Source: Kluyvera georgiana ATCC 51603 (GTDB lineage: Bacteria; Pseudomonadota; Gammaproteobacteria; Enterobacterales; Enterobacteriaceae). From it: a DNA stretch of 64,000 bases. This document shows positions 20,248 to 29,125 of the stretch, in pieces. The position numbers and the translations under genes were made by a program. The DNA is taken from assembly GCF_001654985.1 (NCBI RefSeq), contig NZ_LXEU01000078.1, positions 118,649-182,648 on the forward strand, read 5' to 3'. Every line of letters starts with the position of its first letter. Position 1 is the stretch's first letter. The notes below the pieces were generated by a model. That model searched no databases. It had not been told where the DNA came from and saw only the letters and a list, made by a program, of their open reading frames with translations.

Positions 20248-21015
20248 TTATCCCTGCAGAATTTTGTCCATTGCGCGCCCCGGCAGCAGGCGTTTTAGCC
20301 AGCATACGGCATGGGTGACCAGGGTGACCGGATAGCGTAATTTCGGCTTATCGCTGATAAAGGCGTGACGTACTTTTTCAACCACCGCGTCCGGGCCGAG
20401 CGTAAAACGAGCCGCAATACCCGGGTTTTCCACCGCCTGGTCGCTGGTCTGATTGACGTTGTCGGTAAAGCGGGTGCGAATCGGGCCGGGTTCGATCAGG
20501 CTGACCTTGATGCCAGAGTGGCGTAGTTCCATGCGCAGCGCGTCTGACCACGCCTCCAGCGCATATTTGCTGGCTGCGTAGGCACCGCGGCCCGGCGTGG
20601 AAATCAGCCCCATCACCGAGGATGTCATCACGATTCGCCCCTCTCCGTGGGGCACCATGGCGGGTAGCAGGCGCATGGTCAACTGATGGGCGCCAAAGAA
20701 ATTGGCGGAAAACTGCTGCTCCATCTGGTCGCGGCTGATGCTGGTCAACGGGCCGTAGACGCCATAGCCGGCGTTGTTAAACAGGCCAAACAGGCGATTA
20801 TTCGTGAGCGCGATAACTTCTTCGGCGGCGGCATCAATGCTCTCCGGGGTATCGAGATCGAGCTGCACGCCGATGAAACCCATGCCGTTCATCCGTTTCA
20901 CATCCTCAGGTTTACGGCAGGCGGCGAGCACGCGAAACCCCTGGCGTTTCAGTTCAAGCGCGCTTTCCAGGCCAATTCCGCTGGAACATCCTGTAATTAA
21001 GACCGATTTTTGCAT
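20248..21015 (-). CDS. ybbO: Short-chain dehydrogenase YbbO
   Basis: YbbO is an NADP(H)-dependent classical SDR that reduces aldehydes. The cofactor motif is TGCSSGIG near residue 10, NNAGYG is at the end of strand beta 4, and the catalytic S-Y-K is in TSSVMG and YAASKYALE. The ATG at 21015 (MQKSVLITG) gives 255 residues. A GTG at 21033 would add MSSGKV, and the E. coli entry has a similar extension, so the start is not certain. The gene lies just past the tesA stop and is probably co-transcribed. Confidence 0.93.
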   Translation of the reverse strand: MQKSVLITGCSSGIGLESALELKRQGFRVLAACRKPEDVKRMNGMGFIGVQLDLDTPESIDAAAEEVIALTNNRLFGLFNNAGYGVYGPLTSISRDQMEQQFSANFFGAHQLTMRLLPAMVPHGEGRIVMTSSVMGLISTPGRGAYAASKYALEAWSDALRMELRHSGIKVSLIEPGPIRTRFTDNVNQTSDQAVENPGIAARFTLGPDAVVEKVRHAFISDKPKLRYPVTLVTHAVCWLKRLLPGRAMDKILQG

Positions 21016-21037
21016 AACTTTACCTGAAGACACCGCT

Positions 21038-21670
21038 TTACTTTCCGGCGTCGTGATTAACTAATGGAGCCAGACGTGTCGCCATCCAGTCGGCAATAAA
21101 CGGCTGGGCGTCACGGTTGGGATGAATGCCATCATCCTGCATCCACTGCGGTTTAAGGTAGACCTCTTCCATAAAGAAGGGCAGCAGTGGAATAGTGAAT
21201 TCGCTGGCGAGCTTCGGATAAACCGCGCTAAACGCCTCATTATAGCGGCGTCCGTAGTTTGCGGGCAGACGAATTTGCATTAACAGCGGCTGGACGTTAG
21301 CGGCTTTGACCTGCTGCAAAACGGTGCGCAGGGTCTGTTCGATCTGCTGCGGTGGAAATCCACGCAGGCCGTCGTTGCCGCCAAGCTCGACCAGCACCCA
21401 GCGCGGCTGGTGCTGTTTCAGCAACGCGGGCAGGCGCGCCAGCCCCTGCTGGGCGGTGTCGCCGCTGATGCTGCCGTTGATGACCGTGATTTCAGGATGC
21501 CACTTTTCGTTGAGTAGGGCAGGCCAGGCGGCAGTGCCCGCCATGCGATAGCCCGCGCTCAGGCTATCGCCAAGAACTAACAGCGTGTCCGCCGCCGCGG
21601 CGCGAAGGCTAAACAGCATTAAAAACAGGAAAGGCAAATGCCAGCGGAAAACGTACTTGAAGTGCATCAT
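21038..21670 (-). CDS. tesA: Periplasmic acyl-CoA thioesterase I / protease I / lysophospholipase L1
   Basis: TesA is a broad SGNH hydrolase of the periplasm. A signal peptide (MMHFKYVFRWHLPFLFLMLF then SLRAAA) precedes the mature ADTLLVLGDSLSAGY, where the GDSL serine is the nucleophile. The GGNDGLRG block supplies Gly and Asn, and DDGIHPN supplies Asp and His. The start at 21670 gives 210 residues; E. coli has 208. Its 5' end overlaps the 5' end of ybbA on the opposite strand by 33 bp, so the promoters of each gene must lie within the other. Confidence 0.95.
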   Translation of the reverse strand: MMHFKYVFRWHLPFLFLMLFSLRAAAADTLLVLGDSLSAGYRMAGTAAWPALLNEKWHPEITVINGSISGDTAQQGLARLPALLKQHQPRWVLVELGGNDGLRGFPPQQIEQTLRTVLQQVKAANVQPLLMQIRLPANYGRRYNEAFSAVYPKLASEFTIPLLPFFMEEVYLKPQWMQDDGIHPNRDAQPFIADWMATRLAPLVNHDAGK

Positions 21671-22324
21671 CTTAAGAAATCCGTCGGTCAGGGGGAGCAT
21701 GAGCTTTCCATCCTTACCGGAGTTAACCTGATTGTCAAACCGGCGCAAACCCTTGCTTTAATTGGCGAGTCGGGTTCCGGCAAGTCGACGCTGCTGGCAA
21801 TTCTTGCCGGGCTGGACGATGGCAGCAGCGGCACGGTGAAGCTGTTAGGCCAGCCGCTGGATAACATGGACGAAGAGGCACGGGCGCGCCTGCGCGCTCA
21901 GCATATTGGTTTTGTTTTTCAATCTTTTATGTTGATACCGACCCTCAACGCGCTGGAAAACGTCGAGCTACCGGCGCTGCTGCGCGGTGAAAGCGACGCG
22001 CAAAGCCGACAGGGGGCAAAAGCGCTGCTGGAACAGCTGGGGCTTGGCAAGCGTCTACAGCATCTTCCCGCCCAGCTTTCCGGCGGCGAGCAGCAGCGCG
22101 TGGCGCTGGCCCGCGCGTTTAACGGTCGCCCGGATTTGCTGTTCGCCGATGAGCCAACCGGTAACCTCGACCGCCATACCGGCGACAAAATTGCCGACCT
22201 GCTGTTTTCGCTCAACCGCGAACACGGCACCACGCTGATTCTGGTTACCCATGACGCTCAGTTGGCCGCACGCTGTGACCGTCGTCTGCGTCTGGTCGAC
22301 GGGCAGCTCCGGGAGGAAGCATGA
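21638..22324 (+). CDS. ybbA: ABC export ATPase YbbA
   Basis: YbbA is the ATPase of a MacB/LolCDE-like exporter of unknown substrate. Walker A is GESGSGKST, the signature is LSGGEQQR, and Walker B is DLLFADEPTGNLD, typical of the LolD/MacB group. Length is 228 residues, the same as E. coli. The gene starts inside the opposite-strand tesA leader and its TGA overlaps the ybbP ATG by four bases. Confidence 0.95.
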   Translation: MPAENVLEVHHLKKSVGQGEHELSILTGVNLIVKPAQTLALIGESGSGKSTLLAILAGLDDGSSGTVKLLGQPLDNMDEEARARLRAQHIGFVFQSFMLIPTLNALENVELPALLRGESDAQSRQGAKALLEQLGLGKRLQHLPAQLSGGEQQRVALARAFNGRPDLLFADEPTGNLDRHTGDKIADLLFSLNREHGTTLILVTHDAQLAARCDRRLRLVDGQLREEA

Positions 22325-24735
22325 TTCTACGCTGGTTCTGGCGAGAATGGCGTTCGCCGTCGCTGCTGATTGTCTGGCTGGCGTTAAGCCTGGCGGTGGC
22401 CTGCGTGCTGGCGCTGGGCAGCATCAGCGACCGAATGGACAAGGGGCTTAATCAGCAAAGCCGTGAATATATGGCGGGCGACCGGGTGCTGCGCAGCTCG
22501 CGTGAAGTGCCGCGCGAATGGCTGGAAAAAGCCCGTGCGCTGGGGCTGACGGTGGGCGAACAGATTAATTTCTCCACCATGACCTGGGCGGGCGATACCC
22601 CGCAGCTGGCGGATGTGAAGGCGGTAGACGATAGCTACCCGCTGTATGGCGTTCTGGAAACCACGCCGGCCAGCCTGAAGCCCGCCGCCGGAACGGTATT
22701 GTTGGCACCGCGTCTGCTGGCGCTGCTGAACCTGAAGACCGGCGACAATATCGATGTTGGCGATGCCACGCTGCGCATCGCCGGGGAAATTGTGCAGGAA
22801 CCGGATGGCGGCTTCAATCCGTTCCAGATGGCTCCGCGCCTGATGATGAATCTGGCCGACGTGGCGAAAACCGGCGCGGTGCAGCCCGGTAGCCGGGTGA
22901 GCTGGCGCTATATGTTTGCTGGCAACGCGGCGCAGCTGGCGAGCTATGAAAGCTGGCTATTACCGCAGCTAAAACCTGAGAACCGCTGGATCGGGCCGGA
23001 TCAGGACGACGGCGCGTTGGGCAAATCGTTGCAGCGTTCCCAGCAATTTTTACTTTTGTCGGCATTGCTGACGCTGCTGCTGGCGGTGGCTGCCGTGGCG
23101 GTGGCGATGGGGCACTACTGCCGCAGCCGCTACGATCTGGTGGCCATCCTCAAAACGCTGGGGGCAGGGCGCGCGCAGCTGCGTAAGCTGATTATCGGCC
23201 AGTGGCTGCTGTTGCTGGCGCTCTCCGCGCTGGCGGGCGGCGCGATGGGGCTACTGTTTGAATCTATCCTGCTGACTTTGCTGAAACCGGTGCTGCCTGC
23301 GGCGCTGCCCGCCGCCAGCGCCTGGCCGTGGCTGTGGGCAGTGGGGTCGATGACGGTGATTTCCCTACTGGTGGGACTGCGCCCGTACCGATTGCTGCTG
23401 GCGACTCAACCGCTGCGCGTACTGCGCCAGGATATTGTCGCCAACGTCTGGCCGCTAAAAATTTACCTTCCGCTGGTGAGCGTGGTCACTGTCCTGCTGC
23501 TCGCCTGGCTGATGGGCGGCAGCCCGCTGCTGTGGTCTGTGCTGGCTGGGGCGGTGGTGTTGGCGGCGCTGTGCGGCCTGGTGGGCTGGCTGCTGCTGAA
23601 GGTTCTGAAACGCCTGACCTTGCGCGCGCTGCCGCTGCGTCTGGGGGTGAACCGCCTGCTGCGTCAACCGTGGTCGACGCTGAGCCAGCTGGCGGCTTTC
23701 TCGCTGTCGTTTATGCTGTTGGCGCTGCTGCTGGTGCTGCGCGGCGATCTGCTGGATCGTTGGCAACAGCAGTTGCCGCCGGACAGCCCAAACTATTTCC
23801 TGATCAATATCGCGCCTGAGCAGGTCAGTGAGGTGAAAACGTTCCTTGCCGAGCATCAGGTGATCCCGGCGGCGTTCTACCCGATTGTCCGCGCGCGGCT
23901 GACCCAGATTAACGGTCAGAGTACCGAAGGCAATAAGGATGAGTCGCTCAACCGCGAGCTGAACCTGACCTGGCAAAACCAGCGACCGGCGCATAACCCG
24001 CTGGTGGCCGGAAGCTGGCCGCCAAAGGCCGGGGAGGTCTCGATTGAAGAGGGATTGGCGCAGCGCTTAAAGATTCGTCTCGGCGATAGCGTCACTTTTA
24101 CCGGCGACACTCAGGACTTCACCGCGAAGGTGAGCAGTATTCGTAAAGTTGACTGGGAAAGCCTGCGGCCAAACTTCTTTTTTATCTTCCCGGACGGCGC
24201 GCTGGACGGTCAGCCGCAGAGTTGGCTGACCAGCTTCCGCTGGGATCGCGGCAACACGCTGTTGACGCAGCTTAACCGCGAGTTCCCGACGGTCAGCCTG
24301 CTGGATATTGGCGCGATATTAAAGCAGATCGGCCAGGTGCTGGCCCAGGTCAGCCGTGCGCTGGAGGTGATGGTGGTGCTGGTGACCGCCTGCGGCGTGC
24401 TGCTGCTGTTAGCGCAGGTGCAGGTGGGGATGCGTCAACGTCATCAGGAGCTGGTGGTGTATCGCACCCTCGGGGCCGGAAAATCGCTGCTGCGAATGAC
24501 GCTGTGGGCCGAGTTTGCGCTGCTGGGGGCGATTTCCGGCCTGGTGGCGGCCATCGGTGCCGAAACCGCGCTGGCAATGCTGCAAACTCACGTGTTTGAT
24601 TTCCCGTGGTCGCCGGACTGGCGTTTGTGGGTATCGCTGCCGTTGTGCGGGGCGTTCCTGCTGTCGCTGTGCGGCGGCGGTTTAGGCCTGCGCCTGTTGA
24701 AGGGGCGGGCGTTGTTTCGCCAGTTCTCAAGTTAA
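22321..24735 (+). CDS. ybbP: ABC export permease YbbP (FtsX/MacB type)
   Basis: YbbP is an 804-residue inner-membrane protein with two FtsX-like permease blocks. Hydrophobic segments occur near residues 15-35, then in clusters at about 240-480, and again at 680-795, with large periplasmic regions between. Its pairing and overlap with ybbA show that they make one transporter. Substrate is not known; the neighbouring periplasmic esterase TesA invites a link to lipids, but this is only an inference from position. Confidence 0.94.
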   Translation: MILRWFWREWRSPSLLIVWLALSLAVACVLALGSISDRMDKGLNQQSREYMAGDRVLRSSREVPREWLEKARALGLTVGEQINFSTMTWAGDTPQLADVKAVDDSYPLYGVLETTPASLKPAAGTVLLAPRLLALLNLKTGDNIDVGDATLRIAGEIVQEPDGGFNPFQMAPRLMMNLADVAKTGAVQPGSRVSWRYMFAGNAAQLASYESWLLPQLKPENRWIGPDQDDGALGKSLQRSQQFLLLSALLTLLLAVAAVAVAMGHYCRSRYDLVAILKTLGAGRAQLRKLIIGQWLLLLALSALAGGAMGLLFESILLTLLKPVLPAALPAASAWPWLWAVGSMTVISLLVGLRPYRLLLATQPLRVLRQDIVANVWPLKIYLPLVSVVTVLLLAWLMGGSPLLWSVLAGAVVLAALCGLVGWLLLKVLKRLTLRALPLRLGVNRLLRQPWSTLSQLAAFSLSFMLLALLLVLRGDLLDRWQQQLPPDSPNYFLINIAPEQVSEVKTFLAEHQVIPAAFYPIVRARLTQINGQSTEGNKDESLNRELNLTWQNQRPAHNPLVAGSWPPKAGEVSIEEGLAQRLKIRLGDSVTFTGDTQDFTAKVSSIRKVDWESLRPNFFFIFPDGALDGQPQSWLTSFRWDRGNTLLTQLNREFPTVSLLDIGAILKQIGQVLAQVSRALEVMVVLVTACGVLLLLAQVQVGMRQRHQELVVYRTLGAGKSLLRMTLWAEFALLGAISGLVAAIGAETALAMLQTHVFDFPWSPDWRLWVSLPLCGAFLLSLCGGGLGLRLLKGRALFRQFSS

Positions 24736-24747
24736 TTCTACCCTGAC

Positions 24748-24780
24748 GTTACCCGGCGGAGCGCTGCAATGCCGGGTAAC
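24748..24780 (+). terminator. Hairpin after ybbP, possible terminator
   Basis: GTTACCCGGC (24748-24757) and GCCGGGTAAC (24771-24780) form a perfect 10-bp stem with a 13-base loop, 12 bases after the ybbP stop. No T-run follows. The remaining 190 bases up to the porin gene turn A+T-rich and show no other feature that I can support. Confidence 0.5.
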
Positions 24781-24971
24781 CACCACCACGCTTCCTCGCT
24801 TCTCGTCGAAATCGCTCATCCTTTCATCACGTTGCCTGTTTTACGGCACCTTTCGGTAATTCTGGAAACCTAAAGCGCACGTTTCATTAAAAATCAGCGA
24901 GGTGGAATTTATTAATAAACGATAAGATTTGTCAGCCAGATAGTTGGCTATAAATCTATCAAGGAAAAATA

Positions 24972-26114
24972 ATGACTATAAAAATGAAAGCACTGGCGTT
25001 ATCGATCGGTGCTGCAGTGGCTTTAACGTCTTTCGCATCCCTGGCTGAAATTACCCTGCTCAAGCAGGATCCGCAGGCCGGGAACCCGCTTAGCCGTCTG
25101 AACTTCACCGTGGGCGGGAGTATTCGTCCGCAGTTCAACATGATGACCGGCGATGGTGACAAAGGCTCTTACAAACGTAACGGTTTCGACGGCGGCACGC
25201 GTTTCCGCTTCGCCGCGGATTACTACCTGTTCGATGACATTAGCTGGATAAGCTACTACGAACTGGGTGTGAACATTCCGGCGCTCTTCGACTGGGATAA
25301 CCACTACGCTGAAGGCGCCAACGACACGACTCGTCGTATGCTCTACACCGGCCTGAAGAGCGATACCTGGGGTACGCTGACCTTCGGTCAACAGAACAGC
25401 ATCTACTACGATGTGGTCGGCGCGAAAACCGATATCTGGGACTATGACATGATTGGTCAGGCGCCGGGTAACGGTATCAACGGCGACTACGATGGTTCTT
25501 ATCGTACCCGTAAGTCACTGAAGTATAAGAAAACCGTAGGCGATGTGGATCTCTACGCCTCTTACCTGTTCAGCGATGATTTGAACCTCAACAACGGTCT
25601 GCTGTACAAACGTAAAGGCGGCGGTTCACTGGGTGTGGATTACCATATCACCGACGACCTCTCCTGGGGTACGGCATGGAACTATACCCGTGCTGATATG
25701 AATACCACCTACAACCACGACGGCAAAACTTACGATCAGAACATTGTGGGTACAGCGCTGAGCTGGACGCCGGAAAACTGGACGTTCTCCGTTGGCGGCG
25801 GCTGGTATCAGAACTTTATGACAACCAAAAAATCTTCCGTTCACGATTACTTCGCGGGCGATGCGTGGGGTATTGAATACTTCGCGGGCTACAAAATCCC
25901 GGTGGGCCAGTACGCGCTTAAATCCGTTCAGCCATACTTTATGGGTGACCGTATTGAATACGTGAATGGTCGCAACTACCAGCGCATCGATAACGGCGTG
26001 GGTATCAGCTTCCAGCTGGATTATGGTTTCCGCGTGGACTACGAACACGTGTTTACCTCCAGCACCGACGACCTGGGTGATATGAACCTGGTCCGTCTGC
26101 GTTACGATTTCTAA
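24972..26114 (+). CDS. Outer membrane porin, general porin-like beta-barrel
   Basis: A 380-residue secreted outer-membrane protein: signal peptide MTIKMKALALSIGAAVALTS then FASLA, and a mature part rich in aromatic, alternating beta-strand segments ending in the C-terminal phenylalanine (RLRYDF) needed for barrel assembly. The YTGLKSDTWGTLTFGQQNS block resembles the GLxxxxxGxxxxGRQ region of trimeric porins, with a distant relation to OmpC-type proteins, but it is not OmpC or OmpF. AAGGA lies before the ATG. E. coli K-12 has rhsD here, so this is accessory. The peptide-type ABC importer downstream suggests the porin may supply its substrate; that is inference. The substrate is unknown. Confidence 0.8.
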   Translation: MTIKMKALALSIGAAVALTSFASLAEITLLKQDPQAGNPLSRLNFTVGGSIRPQFNMMTGDGDKGSYKRNGFDGGTRFRFAADYYLFDDISWISYYELGVNIPALFDWDNHYAEGANDTTRRMLYTGLKSDTWGTLTFGQQNSIYYDVVGAKTDIWDYDMIGQAPGNGINGDYDGSYRTRKSLKYKKTVGDVDLYASYLFSDDLNLNNGLLYKRKGGGSLGVDYHITDDLSWGTAWNYTRADMNTTYNHDGKTYDQNIVGTALSWTPENWTFSVGGGWYQNFMTTKKSSVHDYFAGDAWGIEYFAGYKIPVGQYALKSVQPYFMGDRIEYVNGRNYQRIDNGVGISFQLDYGFRVDYEHVFTSSTDDLGDMNLVRLRYDF

Positions 26115-26120
26115 TCGTCA

Positions 26121-26158
26121 AAAGGGCGGCCTTGCCGCCCTTTGCTTAGTCTATTTTT
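26121..26158 (+). terminator. Intrinsic terminator of the porin gene
   Basis: AAAGGGCGGC (26121-26130) pairs with GCCGCCCTTT (26134-26143) around a three-base loop, followed by a T-rich tail ending in CTATTTTTAT. It starts six bases after the porin stop and separates the porin from the ABC operon. Confidence 0.85.
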
Positions 26159-26527
26159 ATCTTTCCTTAGTTAAATAACATCTAACTCCCGCCACGCTTC
26201 CCGCTTTTTTGTTACACATCAGCTGGTTATAATCCCCAGCGTTTATTTTCCTGTTTTTATTCGTTTTTCATGGCATTCAGCGGAATTATCTTCTTGATAA
26301 TGCTGGCTTTATTTTTGCGCTGTTGGAAGTGTGAACAGATTGGCAAAGTGAATAGAATTCAATTGCCTGGCAATGATTGTACGGGCAAATATAGCGCGTT
26401 AAAAATAAAACAGGGTGCAAATAAAATCCTGCGTAATGAAAAGGTTGTGAAATATCTTAAATGCGCCAGTCCAGTTATTTATTTCTTTGAAAGAATTAAA
26501 AATTTAAGGGTAAGGAGTTAATGAGGT
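26159..26527 (+). other. A+T-rich leader of the peptide-type ABC operon
   Basis: This 370-base gap has no convincing gene. It is much richer in A+T than its surroundings. An 83-codon open frame (26270-26521) has no ribosome site and no protein-like features. TAAGGAG at 26511-26517 is the ribosome site of the lipoprotein gene. An ATG at 26521 opens a four-codon frame (ATG AGG TAT GCG TAA) that overlaps the true start at 26528. No operator that I can name with confidence was found. Confidence 0.6.
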
Positions 26528-28120
26528 ATGCGTAAGTTATTTGTTCCTGCGGCGTTAATTTCACTGGCGTTGGGTTTAAGCGGCTGTGATGATGCAAAAA
26601 ATAAAGAAACCGCCGCGGCCCCTGCGGCCAGCAGCGACAGCGCGCCGAAAGAGGGCGGTTCGCTGATTATCGGTATTACCAGCGGCGATCCGCTGGCGGT
26701 GAACCCGATTTATGCCAGCGATCGCACAACCCTCACCATTATGCAGGCGTTGTACGCGCCGCTCTACAGCTACAACGACGGGAAAGTCGAGTGGGGCCTG
26801 GCTGAAAGCCTTGAGCCTTCCGCCGATAACCTCAGCTATACCCTGAAGCTCAAACCCAATCTGAAATGGCAGGACGGCCAGCCAATCACCGCCGACGATG
26901 TGGTCTTCACCTTCAACAAACTGCTGGATGAAAAGCAGCACAGCTTCTTCCGCAGCATGTTTATGTTCGGCGGCAAGCCGGTGCAGGTGAGCAAGGTCGA
27001 TGATTTAACGGTGAAATTTACGTTGCCGCAGGTGAGCGCCGCGTTCGTTGGCACGCTGGTGCAGATCTACCCGATCCCGCAGCACGTGTTCGCTAACGAA
27101 AGCGATCTGGAAAAAAGCGCGAAAAACGATGCGCCGGTAGGCTCCGGGCCGTTCAAATTTAAAGAGTACCGCGCCGGTCAGTACTACGCGCTTACCCGCT
27201 TTGACGACTACTGGAACGGCAAAGCGAAGCTCGATTCAGTGACCTATCGCTTTGCGAAAGACAGCAACTCGGCAAACCTTGCGCTGCAAAACGGCGAGAT
27301 CAACCTGAAGATGGTCGACCCGCAGGACGTCACCCGCCTGCAAAAAACCGATAAATTTAACTTCGTGATCTACCCGGAAGGGCGTCTGGCTTACATGACC
27401 TTTAACCAGAACGTACCGGCGATGCAGAGCAAAGCTCTGCGCCAGGCCATTGCCTATGCCATCAACAAAAACGATCTGGTGACAACGGCCTTCACGTCGC
27501 TGGACTATGCGAAACCGGCAACCTCATTCCTGACGCCGGACACGCTGTACCATTCTGACGATGTGGATCAGTATGCTTACGATCTGGATAAGGCGAAAGC
27601 GCTGCTGAAATCGTCCGGCGCGCCGAACGACCTGAAGCTGCGTTTAGCCTATATCAACACCAACAAAACCCAGGAGAGCATGGGGCTGTACATCCAGCAG
27701 CAGCTGAAAGCGCTGGGGATCAACGTCGAGCTGATGCCGCTGGACGCCAACGCCATGTCCCAGCGCAGCCTGGACATGAACAACACCGCCTACGAACTGA
27801 GCCTGGGCGGTTACATCATGGGTGCCGAGCCGGATGGCTACAAATCGCTGTTTATGAGCAACGAAGCCTACAACTACGCGCACTATAAAAATCCGCAGTT
27901 CGATGCCCTGTGGGATAAAGGCGCGATTGAAACCGATAGCGCCAAACGCGGTGAAATCTATAAGCAAATCCAACAGGTGGTGGCGACGGACATGACCTAC
28001 TACCCGATTGCCTACACCAACGCGGTGGTGGCGGTAGATAAACGTTTCGGCGGCACTCAGGAAGCAGAGCCGAAGCCGGTTTATATGTTCCAGGATTTAT
28101 CGAAGCTCTATCAAAAGTAA
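26528..28120 (+). CDS. Peptide/nickel-type ABC substrate-binding lipoprotein
   Basis: This is a family-5 (DppA/OppA/NikA-like) extracellular solute-binding protein of 530 residues. The signal peptide ends in a lipobox LSGC with Cys20, so it is anchored to a membrane by lipid, unlike soluble DppA and OppA of enterics. The family signature lies in WGLAESLEPSADNLSYTLKL and KWQDGQPITADDVVFTF. AAGGAG sits ten bases before the ATG. It heads an operon with two permeases and two ATPases; a small intrinsic terminator after it probably makes the binding protein more abundant than the rest. Ligand cannot be told from sequence: oligopeptide is most likely, with nickel or an opine-like ligand possible. 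Confidence 0.88.
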   Translation: MRKLFVPAALISLALGLSGCDDAKNKETAAAPAASSDSAPKEGGSLIIGITSGDPLAVNPIYASDRTTLTIMQALYAPLYSYNDGKVEWGLAESLEPSADNLSYTLKLKPNLKWQDGQPITADDVVFTFNKLLDEKQHSFFRSMFMFGGKPVQVSKVDDLTVKFTLPQVSAAFVGTLVQIYPIPQHVFANESDLEKSAKNDAPVGSGPFKFKEYRAGQYYALTRFDDYWNGKAKLDSVTYRFAKDSNSANLALQNGEINLKMVDPQDVTRLQKTDKFNFVIYPEGRLAYMTFNQNVPAMQSKALRQAIAYAINKNDLVTTAFTSLDYAKPATSFLTPDTLYHSDDVDQYAYDLDKAKALLKSSGAPNDLKLRLAYINTNKTQESMGLYIQQQLKALGINVELMPLDANAMSQRSLDMNNTAYELSLGGYIMGAEPDGYKSLFMSNEAYNYAHYKNPQFDALWDKGAIETDSAKRGEIYKQIQQVVATDMTYYPIAYTNAVVAVDKRFGGTQEAEPKPVYMFQDLSKLYQK

Positions 28121-28128
28121 GCATTTTT

Positions 28129-28152
28129 AGCCCCCGCTTGCGGGGGCTTTTT
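28129..28152 (+). terminator. Intra-operon attenuating terminator after the binding protein
   Basis: AGCCCCCG (28129-28136) and CGGGGGCT (28141-28148) form a tight stem with loop CTTG, followed by TTTTT. It sits between the binding-protein gene and the first permease, 15 bases before the permease start. Partial read-through would give the usual excess of binding protein over membrane parts. Confidence 0.85.
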
Positions 28153-28166
28153 GTGAAGGGAATGTC

Positions 28167-29120
28167 GTGAACACTATGTTGACTCGTCGGCTGCTGCAAC
28201 TGCTGCCGATGCTTTTCTTTATCTCGCTGGTGGCGTTTTTGCTGGTCAAACTCGCCCCGGGTGACCCGGTCGCGGCCTACATTACGCCGCGCATGTCGCC
28301 GGAAGACATTGCGCATATCCGCCACAGCCTGGGGCTGGATAAACCGCTGATCGCTCAGTATCTCATCTGGCTGAAAAATATCCTGCGTGGCGATCTGGGC
28401 TATTCGCTGATATACCATCGCCCGGTGCTGGAGATGATTGTCGAACGGATCCCCGCCACCCTTGGCCTGATGGGCGCATCGCTGCTGTTGGCTATCGTCC
28501 TGGCGGTGCCGCTGGGACTGCTGGCCGGGGCATTTAAGCACCGCTGGCTGGACTACGTGCTGAACCTGTTTGCCTATATCGGCATTTCGGTACCCATTTT
28601 CTGGTTTGGTATCCTGCTGATTACCGTGTTTGCCGTCCAGCTAAACTGGTTTCCCAGTATGGGGATGCGCACTATCGGCATTGAGGATAGCTGGCTGGAC
28701 GTGGTGCGCCACGGCGTGTTGCCGTGCATTGCGCTGACTTTTTACAATCTCTCGACTTACGTTCGTTACGTACGATCCAACACCATTAGCCAGCTCTCGG
28801 CGGATTATGTACAAACGCAGCTCGCCTATGGGGCGACCTATCGCACTATTCTGTTCCGTCACGTGCTGAAAAACGTGCTGCTGCCGGTGATTACCCTGTT
28901 TGGCCTGTCGTTTGGCGAGCTGGTGGTCGGGGCCTATGTCACCGAGAGCGTCTTCTCGTGGCCGGGAATGGGGCTGCTCGGGATCCAGGCGATCGCCTCG
29001 CTGGACTACCCGCTGATCATGGCGATTATCCTGCTGTCGTCACTGATGCTGATCGTTGGCAACCTGCTGGCCGATCTGCTGTATGGCTTCGCCGATCCCC
29101 GCATTCGTACATTGAGGTAG
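28167..29120 (+). CDS. Peptide-type ABC transporter permease (DppB/OppB family)
   Basis: A 317-residue inner-membrane permease with six hydrophobic segments. The N-terminal LAPGDPVAAYITPRMSPED block and the loop YVRYVRSNTISQLSADYVQTA-type EAA region (QLAYGATYRTILFRHVLKN) are typical of the DppB/OppB group. It starts with GTG at 28167, seven bases after GAAGGG; an ATG at 28176 is too far from this site. It is followed by the second permease after five bases. Confidence 0.9.
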   Translation: MNTMLTRRLLQLLPMLFFISLVAFLLVKLAPGDPVAAYITPRMSPEDIAHIRHSLGLDKPLIAQYLIWLKNILRGDLGYSLIYHRPVLEMIVERIPATLGLMGASLLLAIVLAVPLGLLAGAFKHRWLDYVLNLFAYIGISVPIFWFGILLITVFAVQLNWFPSMGMRTIGIEDSWLDVVRHGVLPCIALTFYNLSTYVRYVRSNTISQLSADYVQTQLAYGATYRTILFRHVLKNVLLPVITLFGLSFGELVVGAYVTESVFSWPGMGLLGIQAIASLDYPLIMAIILLSSLMLIVGNLLADLLYGFADPRIRTLR

Positions 29121-29125
29121 CCACG

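Noticed and set aside
24929..24954. TTGTCA and TATAAA as the porin promoter
   Set aside because: The spacer is only 14 bp, too short for a normal sigma-70 promoter; other placements were no better.
26270..26521. 83-codon frame before the peptide-type ABC operon
   Set aside because: No ribosome site precedes it, composition is that of A+T-rich intergenic DNA, and nothing resembles a known family.
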